Assembly (NCBI RefSeq): GCF_900637655.1
Contig: NZ_LR134384.1
Span: forward strand, 2,954,501-3,018,500
From: Segatella oris
GTDB taxonomy: Bacteria > Bacteroidota > Bacteroidia > Bacteroidales > Bacteroidaceae
Direction of reading: 5' to 3'
DNA length: 64,000 nt
The notes beneath the pieces are model-generated. The model ran no database searches, was not told the origin of the DNA, and worked only from the letters and a program-made list of their open reading frames with translations. The first letter of the stretch is position 1. Every line of letters begins with the position of its first letter. Below are positions 29,601 through 36,510 of the stretch, one piece after another. A program made the position numbers and the translations under genes.

Positions 29601-29942
29601 TGAAGATCTCTTTGCCGTTCCATAGGCTACAACCATCACTTCATCCAATGTCTTATTTTCGGCTTCCAATGTGACATGCATCTTGGGAGAGGCCTTGACG
29701 GTCTTGCTTTGCATGCCGATATAAGAAATCTCTAAGCGCGCACCAGCGGGTGCTGAAAGCGAGAACTTCCCGTCTGCATCGGATACTGTACCCGTATTAG
29801 TGCCCACAACCTTGATTGAAGCGCCAATAACAGGCTCACCATCATCCCCAGAGACAACAGTACCTGAAACCTGAGTTTGTGCCACAGCCATTCCTATGCT
29901 GAGGAAAAGGCCTGCCAAAAACATCATTAGTCTTTTTTCCAT
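26679..29942 (-). CDS. SusC/RagA family TonB-dependent outer-membrane transporter
   Basis: A 1087-residue transporter. It has a signal peptide, a carboxypeptidase-regulatory-like domain (GTVVSGDDGEPVIGASI), a TonB-box-like DEVMVVAYGTAKR, a plug (RIRGIGSINAARSPLYVVDG) and a barrel ending in SGGVSVTF. It heads a four-gene unit with susD, a lipoprotein gene and a C10 protease gene. The signal peptide and first domain are nearly the same as in the SusC at 18512-21682, a common pattern among Prevotella paralogues. An exact consensus promoter lies about 240 nt upstream, leaving an unusually long leader. Confidence 0.94.
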   Translation of the reverse strand: MEKRLMMFLAGLFLSIGMAVAQTQVSGTVVSGDDGEPVIGASIKVVGTNTGTVSDADGKFSLSAPAGARLEISYIGMQSKTVKASPKMHVTLEAENKTLDEVMVVAYGTAKRSSFTGSAAVVKADDIAKVQTTNAVEALRGKVSGVQITQASGQPGTAPTVRIRGIGSINAARSPLYVVDGTPYDGDINIIAPTDIESMTVLKEAAAAALYGARGANGVVIITTKNGRSSGNATITVDAKWGVNSRQVPDYNYINDPAGYYETWYKGLYNYARDTYGYTAAQANAFANQNLTASNSYGLGYNVYNVPAGQNMIGMNGKLNPNATLGNVITGTDGKKYLLTPDNWLDNIYRHALRQEYTVTGAGSTQKSSFYASANYLNMKGISIGSDYARFTARLKADYQFKPWLKLGVNMNYAHYNANQLGSDGEASASGNVFTASRIAPIYPLFIRDAQGNKVRHEASGGWAYDYGETKSLIGLSRPYFGSSNALSDALVNKNYNEGNTFSATGIAEINLPYDFKFTSTNSVYDDEYRAQSSTNPWFGQYASSNGIANVSHGRTWTYNYQQLLNWHRQFGKHDVEAMLGHEYYHRRITTLAGHNNNMFLNSIVELSAAVTTSSIATSSTSEYNTEGFFGRAQYNYDSKYFGSFSYRRDASSYFDPDHRWGNFWSLGGAWLISKEKFFHVSWVDELKLKASYGEQGNDDIGYYKYITTYNIQNSNGKLALSPRQLGNAKISWEKNGEFNVGIEFSLLKSRLTGSFEYYNRKTTDMLSWYTLPASFGFTGYYDNVGDMRNTGVEFELQGDIIRTKELTWSAHLNMTANKNRIVRLAADKKNLVVDGKQGYQSSDYFYGEKLPMYTWYMYKYAGVDQTTGEALYYKNVYEKDANGKTIYYDANGKQVDQSVKGSRPKVVGQETVKTTGEADLYLCGDPNPDAFGGFGTNLSWKGFDLAVDFTYQLGGKAYDNGYASAMNLSRGSAIHADILNAWSPTNKNSSIPRLNFNDNYMAAQSDRFLTSASYLNLQNITLGYTLPKPFVRNLGLANIRVYVTGDNVWLFSKRKGFDPRQSENGSITNAYYSPIRSVSGGVSVTF

Positions 29943-30180
29943 AAAATCTCTCTCTTTAATTTATATTATTTGTTTATTGCTTTGCAGTATATCTCTATAC
30001 CTTATTATATATAATGAGAAAAAGGCCGATATCACATCACTTGGAAGATTTTAGTAACGCGAAAGGTACGTACTCCAACCCTTGTAACATTATTTCGTGT
30101 TGAAAAGAAACTTGGAAACAATCCTTCTTTCTCGTAGCTGTCCGCTTTGATTAACTTTTATAAAAGCATGTTTATGGTTA

Positions 30181-30212
30181 CAAAATTAAGGAATGTTTAG
30201 AATACCGCCAAA
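30181..30212 (-). promoter_or_regulatory. Promoter of the susCD-lipoprotein-C10 unit
   Basis: On the minus strand, TTTG (30212-30209), exactly 20 nt, and TAATTTTG (30188-30181) match both consensus elements. The start of transcription would lie about 230 nt before the susC ATG, giving a long leader of unknown function. Confidence 0.75.
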
Positions 30213-30449
30213 CATTTTCTGCAGAAAGTTACTTTTTGTCGTTGTATTTAACATAATTACTTGCAATTTATTCGTTTTCGTTACAAATTAAAACCCAATG
30301 GGGTATAAAAGCGTTAACGAAATGGTTTGCTACGAGTAGACAAATTGATAATTGGCAGTTGAGAACTGAAATAAATCTAAAATGAATTAAATCTGCATTG
30401 CAACAGTCTTGCTTTCCCGCTAAGTTACAAGCCTCAAAACAATGTCTTC

Positions 30450-30469
30450 GGGTATGATTTAACATACCC
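30450..30469. other. 7-bp palindrome in the divergent susC/lipoprotein gap
   Basis: GGGTATG-ATTTAA-CATACCC is a perfect 7-bp inverted repeat. It is followed by a partly similar GAGTATACC. It could be an operator in this 652-bp divergent gap. Apart from the two promoters nothing else was seen, and this is the only long gap without a 22-bp array. Confidence 0.3.
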
Positions 30470-30550
30470 AAAGAGTATACCTGATAAGAAAAAGTAAAAC
30501 GTTTAACTAAATTTATCATACAATCTGCAATAACTATTATTGTTATTTCC

Positions 30551-30558
30551 TATATTTG
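30551..30558 (+). promoter_or_regulatory. -7 element of the NlpE-like lipoprotein gene
   Basis: TATATTTG fits TAnnTTTG and lies 37 nt before the start codon. No convincing -33 TTTG is present. Confidence 0.5.
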
Positions 30559-30594
30559 CACCCGATTATTAATCATTTATAAACATAGAAAGTT

Positions 30595-31044
30595 ATGAAA
30601 AATCTAAGAAACGTAATTATGCTTTTTGCTGCCAGTGCAGCAATGATTGCATGCCAAAACAATGGTAAGACTGCTGCAAATGCAGCTGGCACAGACTCTG
30701 CTGCAACTGACACTATGGCAACAGACAGTGCTGTTTACGAGGGAGAAATCCCTGGTGCAGATGCCGGTTCAGTTTATACACTGAAGCTTGCTAATGATTC
30801 TACCGATGGTTTCTCTCTGCACATCAAATACTTGACAGATAAAACTCCGGCAGAAGACTATAGCGGTAAGAAGGTTGTTGCCACCAAGAAAATGGACGGT
30901 AAAGACGTAACTGTATATAAGTTTGCACTTGGTAAAGACACTACTTACTTCAAGGTTGTAAACGACTCAGTTCTCCGCATGGTTAACAATCAGTTTGAAG
31001 AGGCTGCAACAAAACTCAGCTACGACTTGAAATTGAAGAAGTAA
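30595..31044 (+). CDS. NlpE-N-like lipoprotein
   Basis: A 149-residue lipoprotein with a lipobox (AMIAC, Cys20) and an Ala/Thr/Asp-rich linker. A small beta domain starts YEGEIPGADAGSVYTLKL. This has the layout of the NlpE N-terminal domain (Y-x-G-x-LPCADC-x-G-I), but both cysteines of the CADC motif are replaced, by Gly and Ala. NlpE senses surface contact and copper stress in enterobacteria. The missing cysteines argue against the same redox or metal role. The gene is monocistronic and ends with a strong terminator. Confidence 0.7.
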   Translation: MKNLRNVIMLFAASAAMIACQNNGKTAANAAGTDSAATDTMATDSAVYEGEIPGADAGSVYTLKLANDSTDGFSLHIKYLTDKTPAEDYSGKKVVATKKMDGKDVTVYKFALGKDTTYFKVVNDSVLRMVNNQFEEAATKLSYDLKLKK

Positions 31045-31182
31045 AGCCACTTATCCAATCTCTCTCAAAAGGGAAAAAGAACTTGTTCCTCTCTTTATAC
31101 AGTAAATTCTACTGCTTTGTCAAAGGCGGAGAATGAGTTACAAGAAGAGAAGATGCAGACTAATGGATAAGAGAAAAATAAA

Positions 31183-31219
31183 GACAGGGACGCAATTTTC
31201 TGCGTTCCTGTCTTCGTTT
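31183..31219 (+). terminator. Terminator downstream of the NlpE-like gene
   Basis: GACAGGGACGCA and TGCGTTCCTGTC form a 12-bp stem with one G-T pair and a 6-nt loop (31183-31212), followed by TTCGTTT. It lies 138 nt after the stop codon. The remainder of the gap to 31397 shows nothing. Confidence 0.75.
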
Positions 31220-31396
31220 ATAAACATAAGAAGAGTGAAAATCCATAAAGGAAACCAACGAAGATCGTTTTATTCACTTACTATTTTCACGACAGCTCCC
31301 TCTTTCTGCACATCTATGGTATAACATCCAAGTAGTGCATTTCACAGGACATGGTTCCCAACTACAATATAACTGAAGTTATAAGCGTCTTTTTTC

Positions 31397-31428
31397 TTCG
31401 TTTATTCAGCAGGTTTTGACTATTTTTG
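31397..31428 (+). promoter_or_regulatory. Promoter of the GH67 gene
   Basis: TATTTTTG at 31421-31428 matches the -7 form. TTCG at 31397-31400, 20 nt before it, is one base from TTTG. Confidence 0.55.
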
Positions 31429-31480
31429 CAGCAACAGTTCAACTTGCTGTTCAAACGACAGTATTGAAATATATCTATTC

Positions 31481-33427
31481 ATGAAACAAACTATTCTATC
31501 TCTCTTGCTGGCGCTGTCGCCCCTCCTTTCACCGGCTGAAGACGGACATGCACTTTGGTTAAGATACAAACCATGCGGCAAAGCCAATATCATTGCGCCA
31601 CAAGGTGGGGCAACCCTGCAGACAGCTGTCGACGAACTGAAACGTTATTGGCAGGGACCAGAATTGAAACTCATCCTCAACCCGCGTCTGAAAGATGATG
31701 ACGGCTTCCTCTATAACGGAGATTCTATCTGCTCACACAGCGAACTTGGTCTGCTCTATGGTGCCTACGAAGCACTCCGACAGCAAGCTCAAGAGGCATA
31801 TCCCAGGCTCGTTGGCTACACGGCTCCCAAGTTTTCACGCCGCATCCTCAACCATTGGGACAATCTTGACGGCACGATTGAGTGCGGATATGCAGGCAAG
31901 AGCATCTTCTTTTCGGCCAATCTCAAGGGACAGGAATGGGCAGAACGCATCCGCGAATATGCCCGGGCAAACGCCTCTGTCGGTATTAATGGCAGTGTGT
32001 TGAATAATGTCAATGCCTCTCCTAAAGTGCTGACAACGCAATATATTGATACTGTTTGCACGATAGCTAACATTCTCAGACCTTATGGAATTAAGGTATA
32101 TCTCTCGGTAAACTTCGGCAGTCCGAAGGCTCTCGGCTACACAAAAACCGCCGATCCTCTCGATGAAACCGTCAAAAAATGGTGGAAGAAGAAGGCTGAT
32201 GAGATTTATCAACGCATACCGGATTTCGGTGGTTTCCTCGTAAAAGCAAACGCTGAAGGACAACCTGGACCTCTCGATTACGGACGAACGCATGCAGAAG
32301 GTGCCAACATGCTGGCCGATGCGTTGGCTCCCCATGGAGGAATTGTGATGTGGCGCAGCTTCGTCTATGGCGCAAAACATAAGGGAGAAGACCGCGTGAT
32401 GCAGGCAGTCAGCGAATTCAAAGACCTTGATGGTCTTTTCAAACCCAATGTCATCCTGCAAAGCAAGAATGGACCTCTCGACTTTCAACCGCGGGAACCC
32501 TACGCTCCTATCTTCGACAACATGAAGAAAACACAGCAAGCGGTAGAGTTTCAGATAACTCAAGAATACACCGGACAGGGCAAACATCTCGTCTTCTTGG
32601 CTCCAATGTGGAAGGAATTCTTCAGCTTCGTCACTCCCGACAGCCTCAAAGCAATTGCTGGAGTGAGCAACATCGGCGATGACATCAATTGGTGTGGGCA
32701 TCCATTCTCACAGGCCAACTGGTATGCCTTTGGCCGATTGGCATGGAATCCCTCATTTTCTTCCGATTTCATCGCACAGGAATGGATTGGCCAGACCTTT
32801 GGGAACGAGGTCAACAGCTACATACTTGCCGACATGATGACTACGAGCAGAGAGGCCTGTGTGGACTATATGATGCCGCTTGGACTGCATCATCTCTTCG
32901 CTTCCCAGCATCATTACGGTCCCGAAGCAGACGGGGTTAAAGCTGAATATCCATTGGAGTGGTGCCCTATACCCTATCATAAGGCTGCCGCAGACGGCAT
33001 CGGTTTCGACCGCTCCTCCAAGGGAACGAATGCCGTTTCGCTATATCGTGAGCCTTATCGAAGCCTCTATAACAACCTTGCCACGTGCCCCGATGAATAT
33101 CTGTTGTGGTTTCATCATGTGCCCTGGGACTACAAACTGCACAATGGCGACATGCTCTGGGATGAACTTTGTGCCTTATATTATCGAGGGATAGAGCAGG
33201 TGGTATCTTATCAGAAGCTATGGAACGAATTGCGTTCGCAGATTGATCAGGAACGTTGGGAACATGTCAACCGTCTTCTTGCCCTGCAGTTGGCAAATGC
33301 AAAAGAATGTCGTGACTACGTACTCCGCTACTTCCAACAATTCTCCAAGATGCCTTTGAAATATAATTTCACGGGCGTAAGCTACATGCCCGTACAGCCT
33401 GCACAACTCAACCACAAACAACCTTAG
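31481..33427 (+). CDS. aguA: Alpha-glucuronidase, GH67
   Basis: A 648-residue enzyme with a short signal peptide (cleavage near SPA/ED). The N-terminal domain is followed by a barrel opening with RRILNHWDNLDGTIECGYAG. The predicted acid Glu259 lies in KANAEGQPGP; Asp334 (GPLDFQPREP) and Glu362 (QITQEYTGQ) form the water-activating pair. Their spacing (75 and 28 residues) agrees with characterised GH67 enzymes. It removes 4-O-methyl-glucuronic acid from the reducing-end-distal side of xylo-oligosaccharides. No other xylan genes are nearby, so it would act with systems encoded elsewhere. Confidence 0.94.
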   Translation: MKQTILSLLLALSPLLSPAEDGHALWLRYKPCGKANIIAPQGGATLQTAVDELKRYWQGPELKLILNPRLKDDDGFLYNGDSICSHSELGLLYGAYEALRQQAQEAYPRLVGYTAPKFSRRILNHWDNLDGTIECGYAGKSIFFSANLKGQEWAERIREYARANASVGINGSVLNNVNASPKVLTTQYIDTVCTIANILRPYGIKVYLSVNFGSPKALGYTKTADPLDETVKKWWKKKADEIYQRIPDFGGFLVKANAEGQPGPLDYGRTHAEGANMLADALAPHGGIVMWRSFVYGAKHKGEDRVMQAVSEFKDLDGLFKPNVILQSKNGPLDFQPREPYAPIFDNMKKTQQAVEFQITQEYTGQGKHLVFLAPMWKEFFSFVTPDSLKAIAGVSNIGDDINWCGHPFSQANWYAFGRLAWNPSFSSDFIAQEWIGQTFGNEVNSYILADMMTTSREACVDYMMPLGLHHLFASQHHYGPEADGVKAEYPLEWCPIPYHKAAADGIGFDRSSKGTNAVSLYREPYRSLYNNLATCPDEYLLWFHHVPWDYKLHNGDMLWDELCALYYRGIEQVVSYQKLWNELRSQIDQERWEHVNRLLALQLANAKECRDYVLRYFQQFSKMPLKYNFTGVSYMPVQPAQLNHKQP

Positions 33428-33649
33428 GCATAAACTGCATGAAAGCATTTGTATTCCCCCTTACGCTCACCCTGCTTCCAAGCCTAAGGAGCCGTGCACA
33501 GAGCATCTGAGAGAAAGGCTTTTAATGTCAAATTTCTTTGTCGTTTTTAACACTTTTACCAATACCCAAAGAGAAATAAAAATCCGGGTTCCACGCTTAT
33601 GTAAAGCCATTTTATAGCTTCAATGCTCCCACGTCAATCCCCTTGCATT

Positions 33650-33759
33650 GCAATTCCATTCATCATGCGTTGCAACTTGACGCAGATGGCACTGCTATTT
33701 GCATCAGAAAACGCGATGAAATAGTGCAAATTAGGAGGTGATTTGATGCAAATGGCAGC
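33650..33759 (+). repeat. 22-bp periodic intergenic array H, five units, with conserved flanks
   Basis: Five exact 22-bp steps. Unit 1 is CATTCATCATGCG-like; the next cores are TGACGCA, TGCATCA, TAGTGCA and TGATGCA. TGATTGTCAATGC begins at 33811, 52 nt after the last unit. A 61-nt module at 33542-33602 matches 46355-46415 in about 44 of 61 positions and stands exactly 48 nt before unit 1 in both places. The array lies in the convergent gap after the GH67 gene. Confidence 0.82.
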
Positions 33760-33965
33760 ATTTCTTTATGTGAGATTAGCCTGCAATTTGTTTTGAAATC
33801 TGTAATTATTTGATTGTCAATGCTTTGTAATTCGTTACAATACGGCGCACATTTCGAATGAGGAAGACTTTCATTCTGAATTCTTCAATCTATTCAAGGG
33901 AATTGTAAAGTTTATTGAAAGGAATTAACATATATTCTGCCTCTTAGGATGTAGGGCAGCAACAG

Positions 33966-34379
33966 CCTTTATATCTTCTAAGATTTTCTGTGATATTCTT
34001 AGATGTCGCTTGCGACGAGGAGGACTAAAATGCAAGTAGGAAGACTCCTAATGGGAACCTCCCCCAGCCCCTCCCAAGGAGGGGAGCACGAGCTATCAGC
34101 GTATTTTTAAGATACGAAATGAATTTGTTTATAAGCTCATAACCTTTATATCTTCTAAAATATTCTAAGATATTCTCGGATGTCGCTTGCGACGAGGAGG
34201 ACTAAAATGCAAGTAGGAAGACTCCTAATGGGAACCTCCCCCGACCCATTGCTTTCCTCGTTTCGCTCGCTCAACGAACAGCGACCTACGGTTCCCAAGG
34301 AGGGGAGCACGAGCTTGGAGCGGCTTCTCAGGAAACAAAATGAATTTGTTTATAAGCTGATAACCTTTATATCTTCTGC
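33966..34379 (+). repeat. Tandem duplication of an intergenic segment containing hairpin repeats
   Basis: The phrase CCTTTATATCTTCT occurs at 33966, 34143 and 34364 and bounds two tandem copies of 177 and 221 bp. Both contain GTCGCTTGCGAC (a small hairpin), GGACTAAAATGCAAGTAGG, AACCTCCCCC and GAATTTGTTTATAAGCT. In copy 1 the hairpin repeat CCCCTCCCAAGGAGGGG is intact. In copy 2 its left arm is replaced by about 45 unrelated bases containing TTTCGCTCGCTCAACGAA. The last phrase ends 3 bp before the WYL gene stop codon. Confidence 0.85.
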
Positions 34380-34382
34380 AAG

Positions 34383-35264
34383 TCACAGTTTTCTTTTCTC
34401 CTCAATATAACGGAGAAGCCCATCATCTCCAAGCACTTCAATGTCATCATAGAGTCCAAGGATGAAACGGCCAATGCCCAGATAACTCATAACATCAGTT
34501 TCGAGGAGCCAATGGTAATCGTCTTCGGGCATGAAAAATGTCGATGAAATGGGGTATTCTTCAAGCATGAGGTTGTAAGAAAGCTGTCCCATGCGCAGAC
34601 GGATACGGTAGCGTTCTTCGCCAGTAAAGCCAAACATATCCGTGAAAACACGCTTATGTTTGTCGGAATGTATCCAAGGAGCATCGTAAACCTCCACGCT
34701 TCCAATGCGTGCCAACTTGAAAGTCTTGTTCATACCTGAAGCTAATTCATAACAACGCACATCCTGATGATCACTTAAAAAGAGGAATGGTTCGACCACA
34801 CGGTCACTGAATGAATGACTATGAGGCGAGGAGTAGCGGTGCAGACAGACTATGCGTTGATTGTTGATTGCTGTCGTCAAGTCATCAAGATTGCGCATCT
34901 GTTTTTTCCTATAGCGTGCATCTGTGAAGAGACGCAAGTCATAGAAGCGTTCCAACTTACTCTTGACAGACGCAATTGCAGGGTTTCTTGCATCGACTCC
35001 ATCGGCAAGCTGATGCAACAAAGCGGCTTCAGCACCAGTGAAGTTGACCGATGACGTGATGCGTCGAAAGAATGGCGAGTGAGGATCAAGGCGATAACAG
35101 TTTCCATTTCTGACAACCTTAAAGCCATAATCACGCAGGAACTGCAGATAATAATAAAGGTTGCGGCGCGTACATTCCAAATGTTCGCACAAATCATTAG
35201 CGGTATAATCCGTACCGTCGGTCATCAAAAGAATGAGCGTAAGCTCGTTACCAAGTTTCTTCAT
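34383..35264 (-). CDS. WYL-domain transcriptional regulator
   Basis: A 293-residue protein. The N-terminal helix-turn-helix (YTANDLCEHLECTRRNLYYYLQ pattern, residues about 19-50) is followed by a linker. A WYL-like domain (residues about 130-220) has VVEPFLFLSDHQDVRCYEL and FKLARIGSVEV in place of the classical W-Y-L residues. WYL regulators respond to small ligands or nucleic acids; the target here is unknown. The gene is flanked by repeat clusters on both sides, and no promoter could be seen in the short upstream region that the repeats occupy. Confidence 0.82.
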   Translation of the reverse strand: MKKLGNELTLILLMTDGTDYTANDLCEHLECTRRNLYYYLQFLRDYGFKVVRNGNCYRLDPHSPFFRRITSSVNFTGAEAALLHQLADGVDARNPAIASVKSKLERFYDLRLFTDARYRKKQMRNLDDLTTAINNQRIVCLHRYSSPHSHSFSDRVVEPFLFLSDHQDVRCYELASGMNKTFKLARIGSVEVYDAPWIHSDKHKRVFTDMFGFTGEERYRIRLRMGQLSYNLMLEEYPISSTFFMPEDDYHWLLETDVMSYLGIGRFILGLYDDIEVLGDDGLLRYIEEKRKL

Positions 35265-35272
35265 AAAGTTAA

Positions 35273-35370
35273 AACCCCACCCGGCCTCCCCGAAGGGGAG
35301 GAGTTGTTACTTGGGGATAATATATTGATTGGAGTTAAGACCCCTCCCCTTCGGGGAGGCCAGGAGGGGT
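35273..35370. repeat. Pair of hairpin repeats in opposite orientation
   Basis: The copy at 35273-35302 (AACCCCACCCGG, then CCTCCCCGAAGGGGAGG) faces one at 35340-35370 (ACCCCTCCCC, then TTCGGGGAGGCCAGGAGGGGT). Each is followed by a similar CTTGRGRATAATATAT stretch. Together they can form a long cruciform upstream of the WYL gene and about 60 bp beyond the rnhB stop codon. The rest of the gap holds nothing else. Confidence 0.75.
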
Positions 35371-35433
35371 GATATTGCTTGAGAATAATATATCGTTTCA
35401 AATTTTCCATTACATGAAAAAAGAGAAGATAGA

Positions 35434-36096
35434 CTACTTAAACATCAATTCCCCTTCCTCAAGTTCGTGCTCCCTCCCTTCGGGAGGGCTGGGATGGGTA
35501 TTATAACTCCTCCTATGCAACTCACAAATTCCATGTTCAGCTATTCCCGCATAATGCTTTTTCGTAGGATAACCCTTATTCCTTTCCCAGTCATAGAAAG
35601 GATAAAGCTTAGCTTGTTCCGTCATATAATCGTCGCGATAAGTTTTGGCAAGAATGCTGGCTGCCGCTATATTCTGATATTTTCCATCGCCTTTGATGAC
35701 ACAAGTGTGGGGAAGTTGCTTGCCGGCATTGGGCAATCCTTTGCCAACAACATAGGGGTCGAAGTGGTTCCCGTCAACAATGACAGCCTCGGGACGTATC
35801 TTCAATTGGTCTAAAGCACGGTGCATGGCCAAGAAACTGGCATGAAGAATATTGATTTCATCAATTTCTTCGGGCGTAGCAACACCCACAGCCCAGGCTA
35901 AAGCATCGTGCTCTATCTGCTCACGCAAGGCATACCGCTGTCTGACGGAGAGCTTTTTGCTGTCGTTGAGCGCAGGATTGTCATAGTCAGGAGGCAGAAT
36001 GACCGCTGCAGCATAGACGCTTCCGGCTAAACAACCACGGCCTGCTTCATCGCATCCAGCCTCAACAAGATTGTCATATAAATGAGAAAGAAGCAT
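35434..36096 (-). CDS. rnhB: Ribonuclease HII with repeat-encoded insertion near the C-terminus
   Basis: A 220-residue RNase HII. The catalytic DEAGRG (Asp16, Glu17), NDSKKLS, a third acidic position in VDGN and a fourth in YRDDYM are all present. It cleaves RNA in RNA-DNA hybrids and at single ribonucleotides. After HRRSYN the protein reads [15 protein letters not shown], encoded by a hairpin repeat copy at 35466-35499, and then finishes GELMFK. Bacteroides homologues as I recall them end HRMTFNLLGDGQLELFSK, so the repeat appears to sit in frame just before the conserved tail. Activity is probably retained because the catalytic core is intact. Confidence 0.92.
   Translation of the reverse strand: MLLSHLYDNLVEAGCDEAGRGCLAGSVYAAAVILPPDYDNPALNDSKKLSVRQRYALREQIEHDALAWAVGVATPEEIDEINILHASFLAMHRALDQLKIRPEAVIVDGNHFDPYVVGKGLPNAGKQLPHTCVIKGDGKYQNIAAASILAKTYRDDYMTEQAKLYPFYDWERNKGYPTKKHYAGIAEHGICELHRRSYNTHPSPPEGREHELEEGELMFK
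35466..35499 (-). repeat. Hairpin repeat copy inside the rnhB coding region
   Basis: The plus strand reads CGTGCTCCCTCCC, TTC, GGGAGGGCTGGGATGGGT. On the minus strand the order is ACCCATCCCAGCCC, the stem, then GAGCACGA, the same flank (GAGCACGAGC) as in the copies at 34.06 and 34.3 kb. It is translated as part of RNase HII. Confidence 0.8.
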
Positions 36097-36176
36097 GGTT
36101 TTGTTAATATTTGTTGTGCATTAACGTTTTTAACAGTCTGAAACTACATATGAAAAGATACTTCCATACACGGGGT

Positions 36177-36184
36177 TAACTTTG
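36177..36184 (+). promoter_or_regulatory. -7 element of the small unknown gene
   Basis: TAACTTTG matches TAnnTTTG and lies 38 nt before the ATG. No -33 TTTG is evident. Confidence 0.45.
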
Positions 36185-36222
36185 CACCCATAATCAAGAA
36201 TGGATTTTAAAAAACCAGAAAT

Positions 36223-36510
36223 ATGGAAAAGAACATTTATCTTCAGTGTGAGAAAGAACATTCAGAACAGACGCTGCAACAGCGACTAAACGGCATAAGA
36301 GCGTTATTAAGCAAGCCCATCTGCCTGTTTGCAAGCTATTATTCAGCTGTTCTCGGTCGTGAAATCAATATGCGCCAGACCCTTCTGTTACTCAATGCAC
36401 AGCTTGCTTTCGTGTTTACCGTGATGCCTGTAGATGCTCATCTTATCGGTCGTGCAGTCTGCTGTGTATGGTTTCTGAGAGCTGTCACCGCCTGTCGCAA
36501 GGCACTTTAG
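36223..36510 (+). CDS. Small hypothetical protein, unknown function
   Basis: A 95-residue protein with a polar first 28 residues. Two hydrophobic stretches follow, around 35-45 and 55-68, then a short cationic end (TACRKAL). It is not a recognised family. In favour of a real gene are the -7 element in front, an ATG at the right distance, and a position filling the gap between rnhB and sufS. Its stop codon overlaps the sufS stop codon convergently by 4 bp. It may be a small membrane-associated protein. Confidence 0.5.
   Translation: MEKNIYLQCEKEHSEQTLQQRLNGIRALLSKPICLFASYYSAVLGREINMRQTLLLLNAQLAFVFTVMPVDAHLIGRAVCCVWFLRAVTACRKAL

Noticed and set aside
31133..31324. 63-residue frame after the NlpE-like gene
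   Set aside because: It runs through the terminator hairpin and has no upstream signal.
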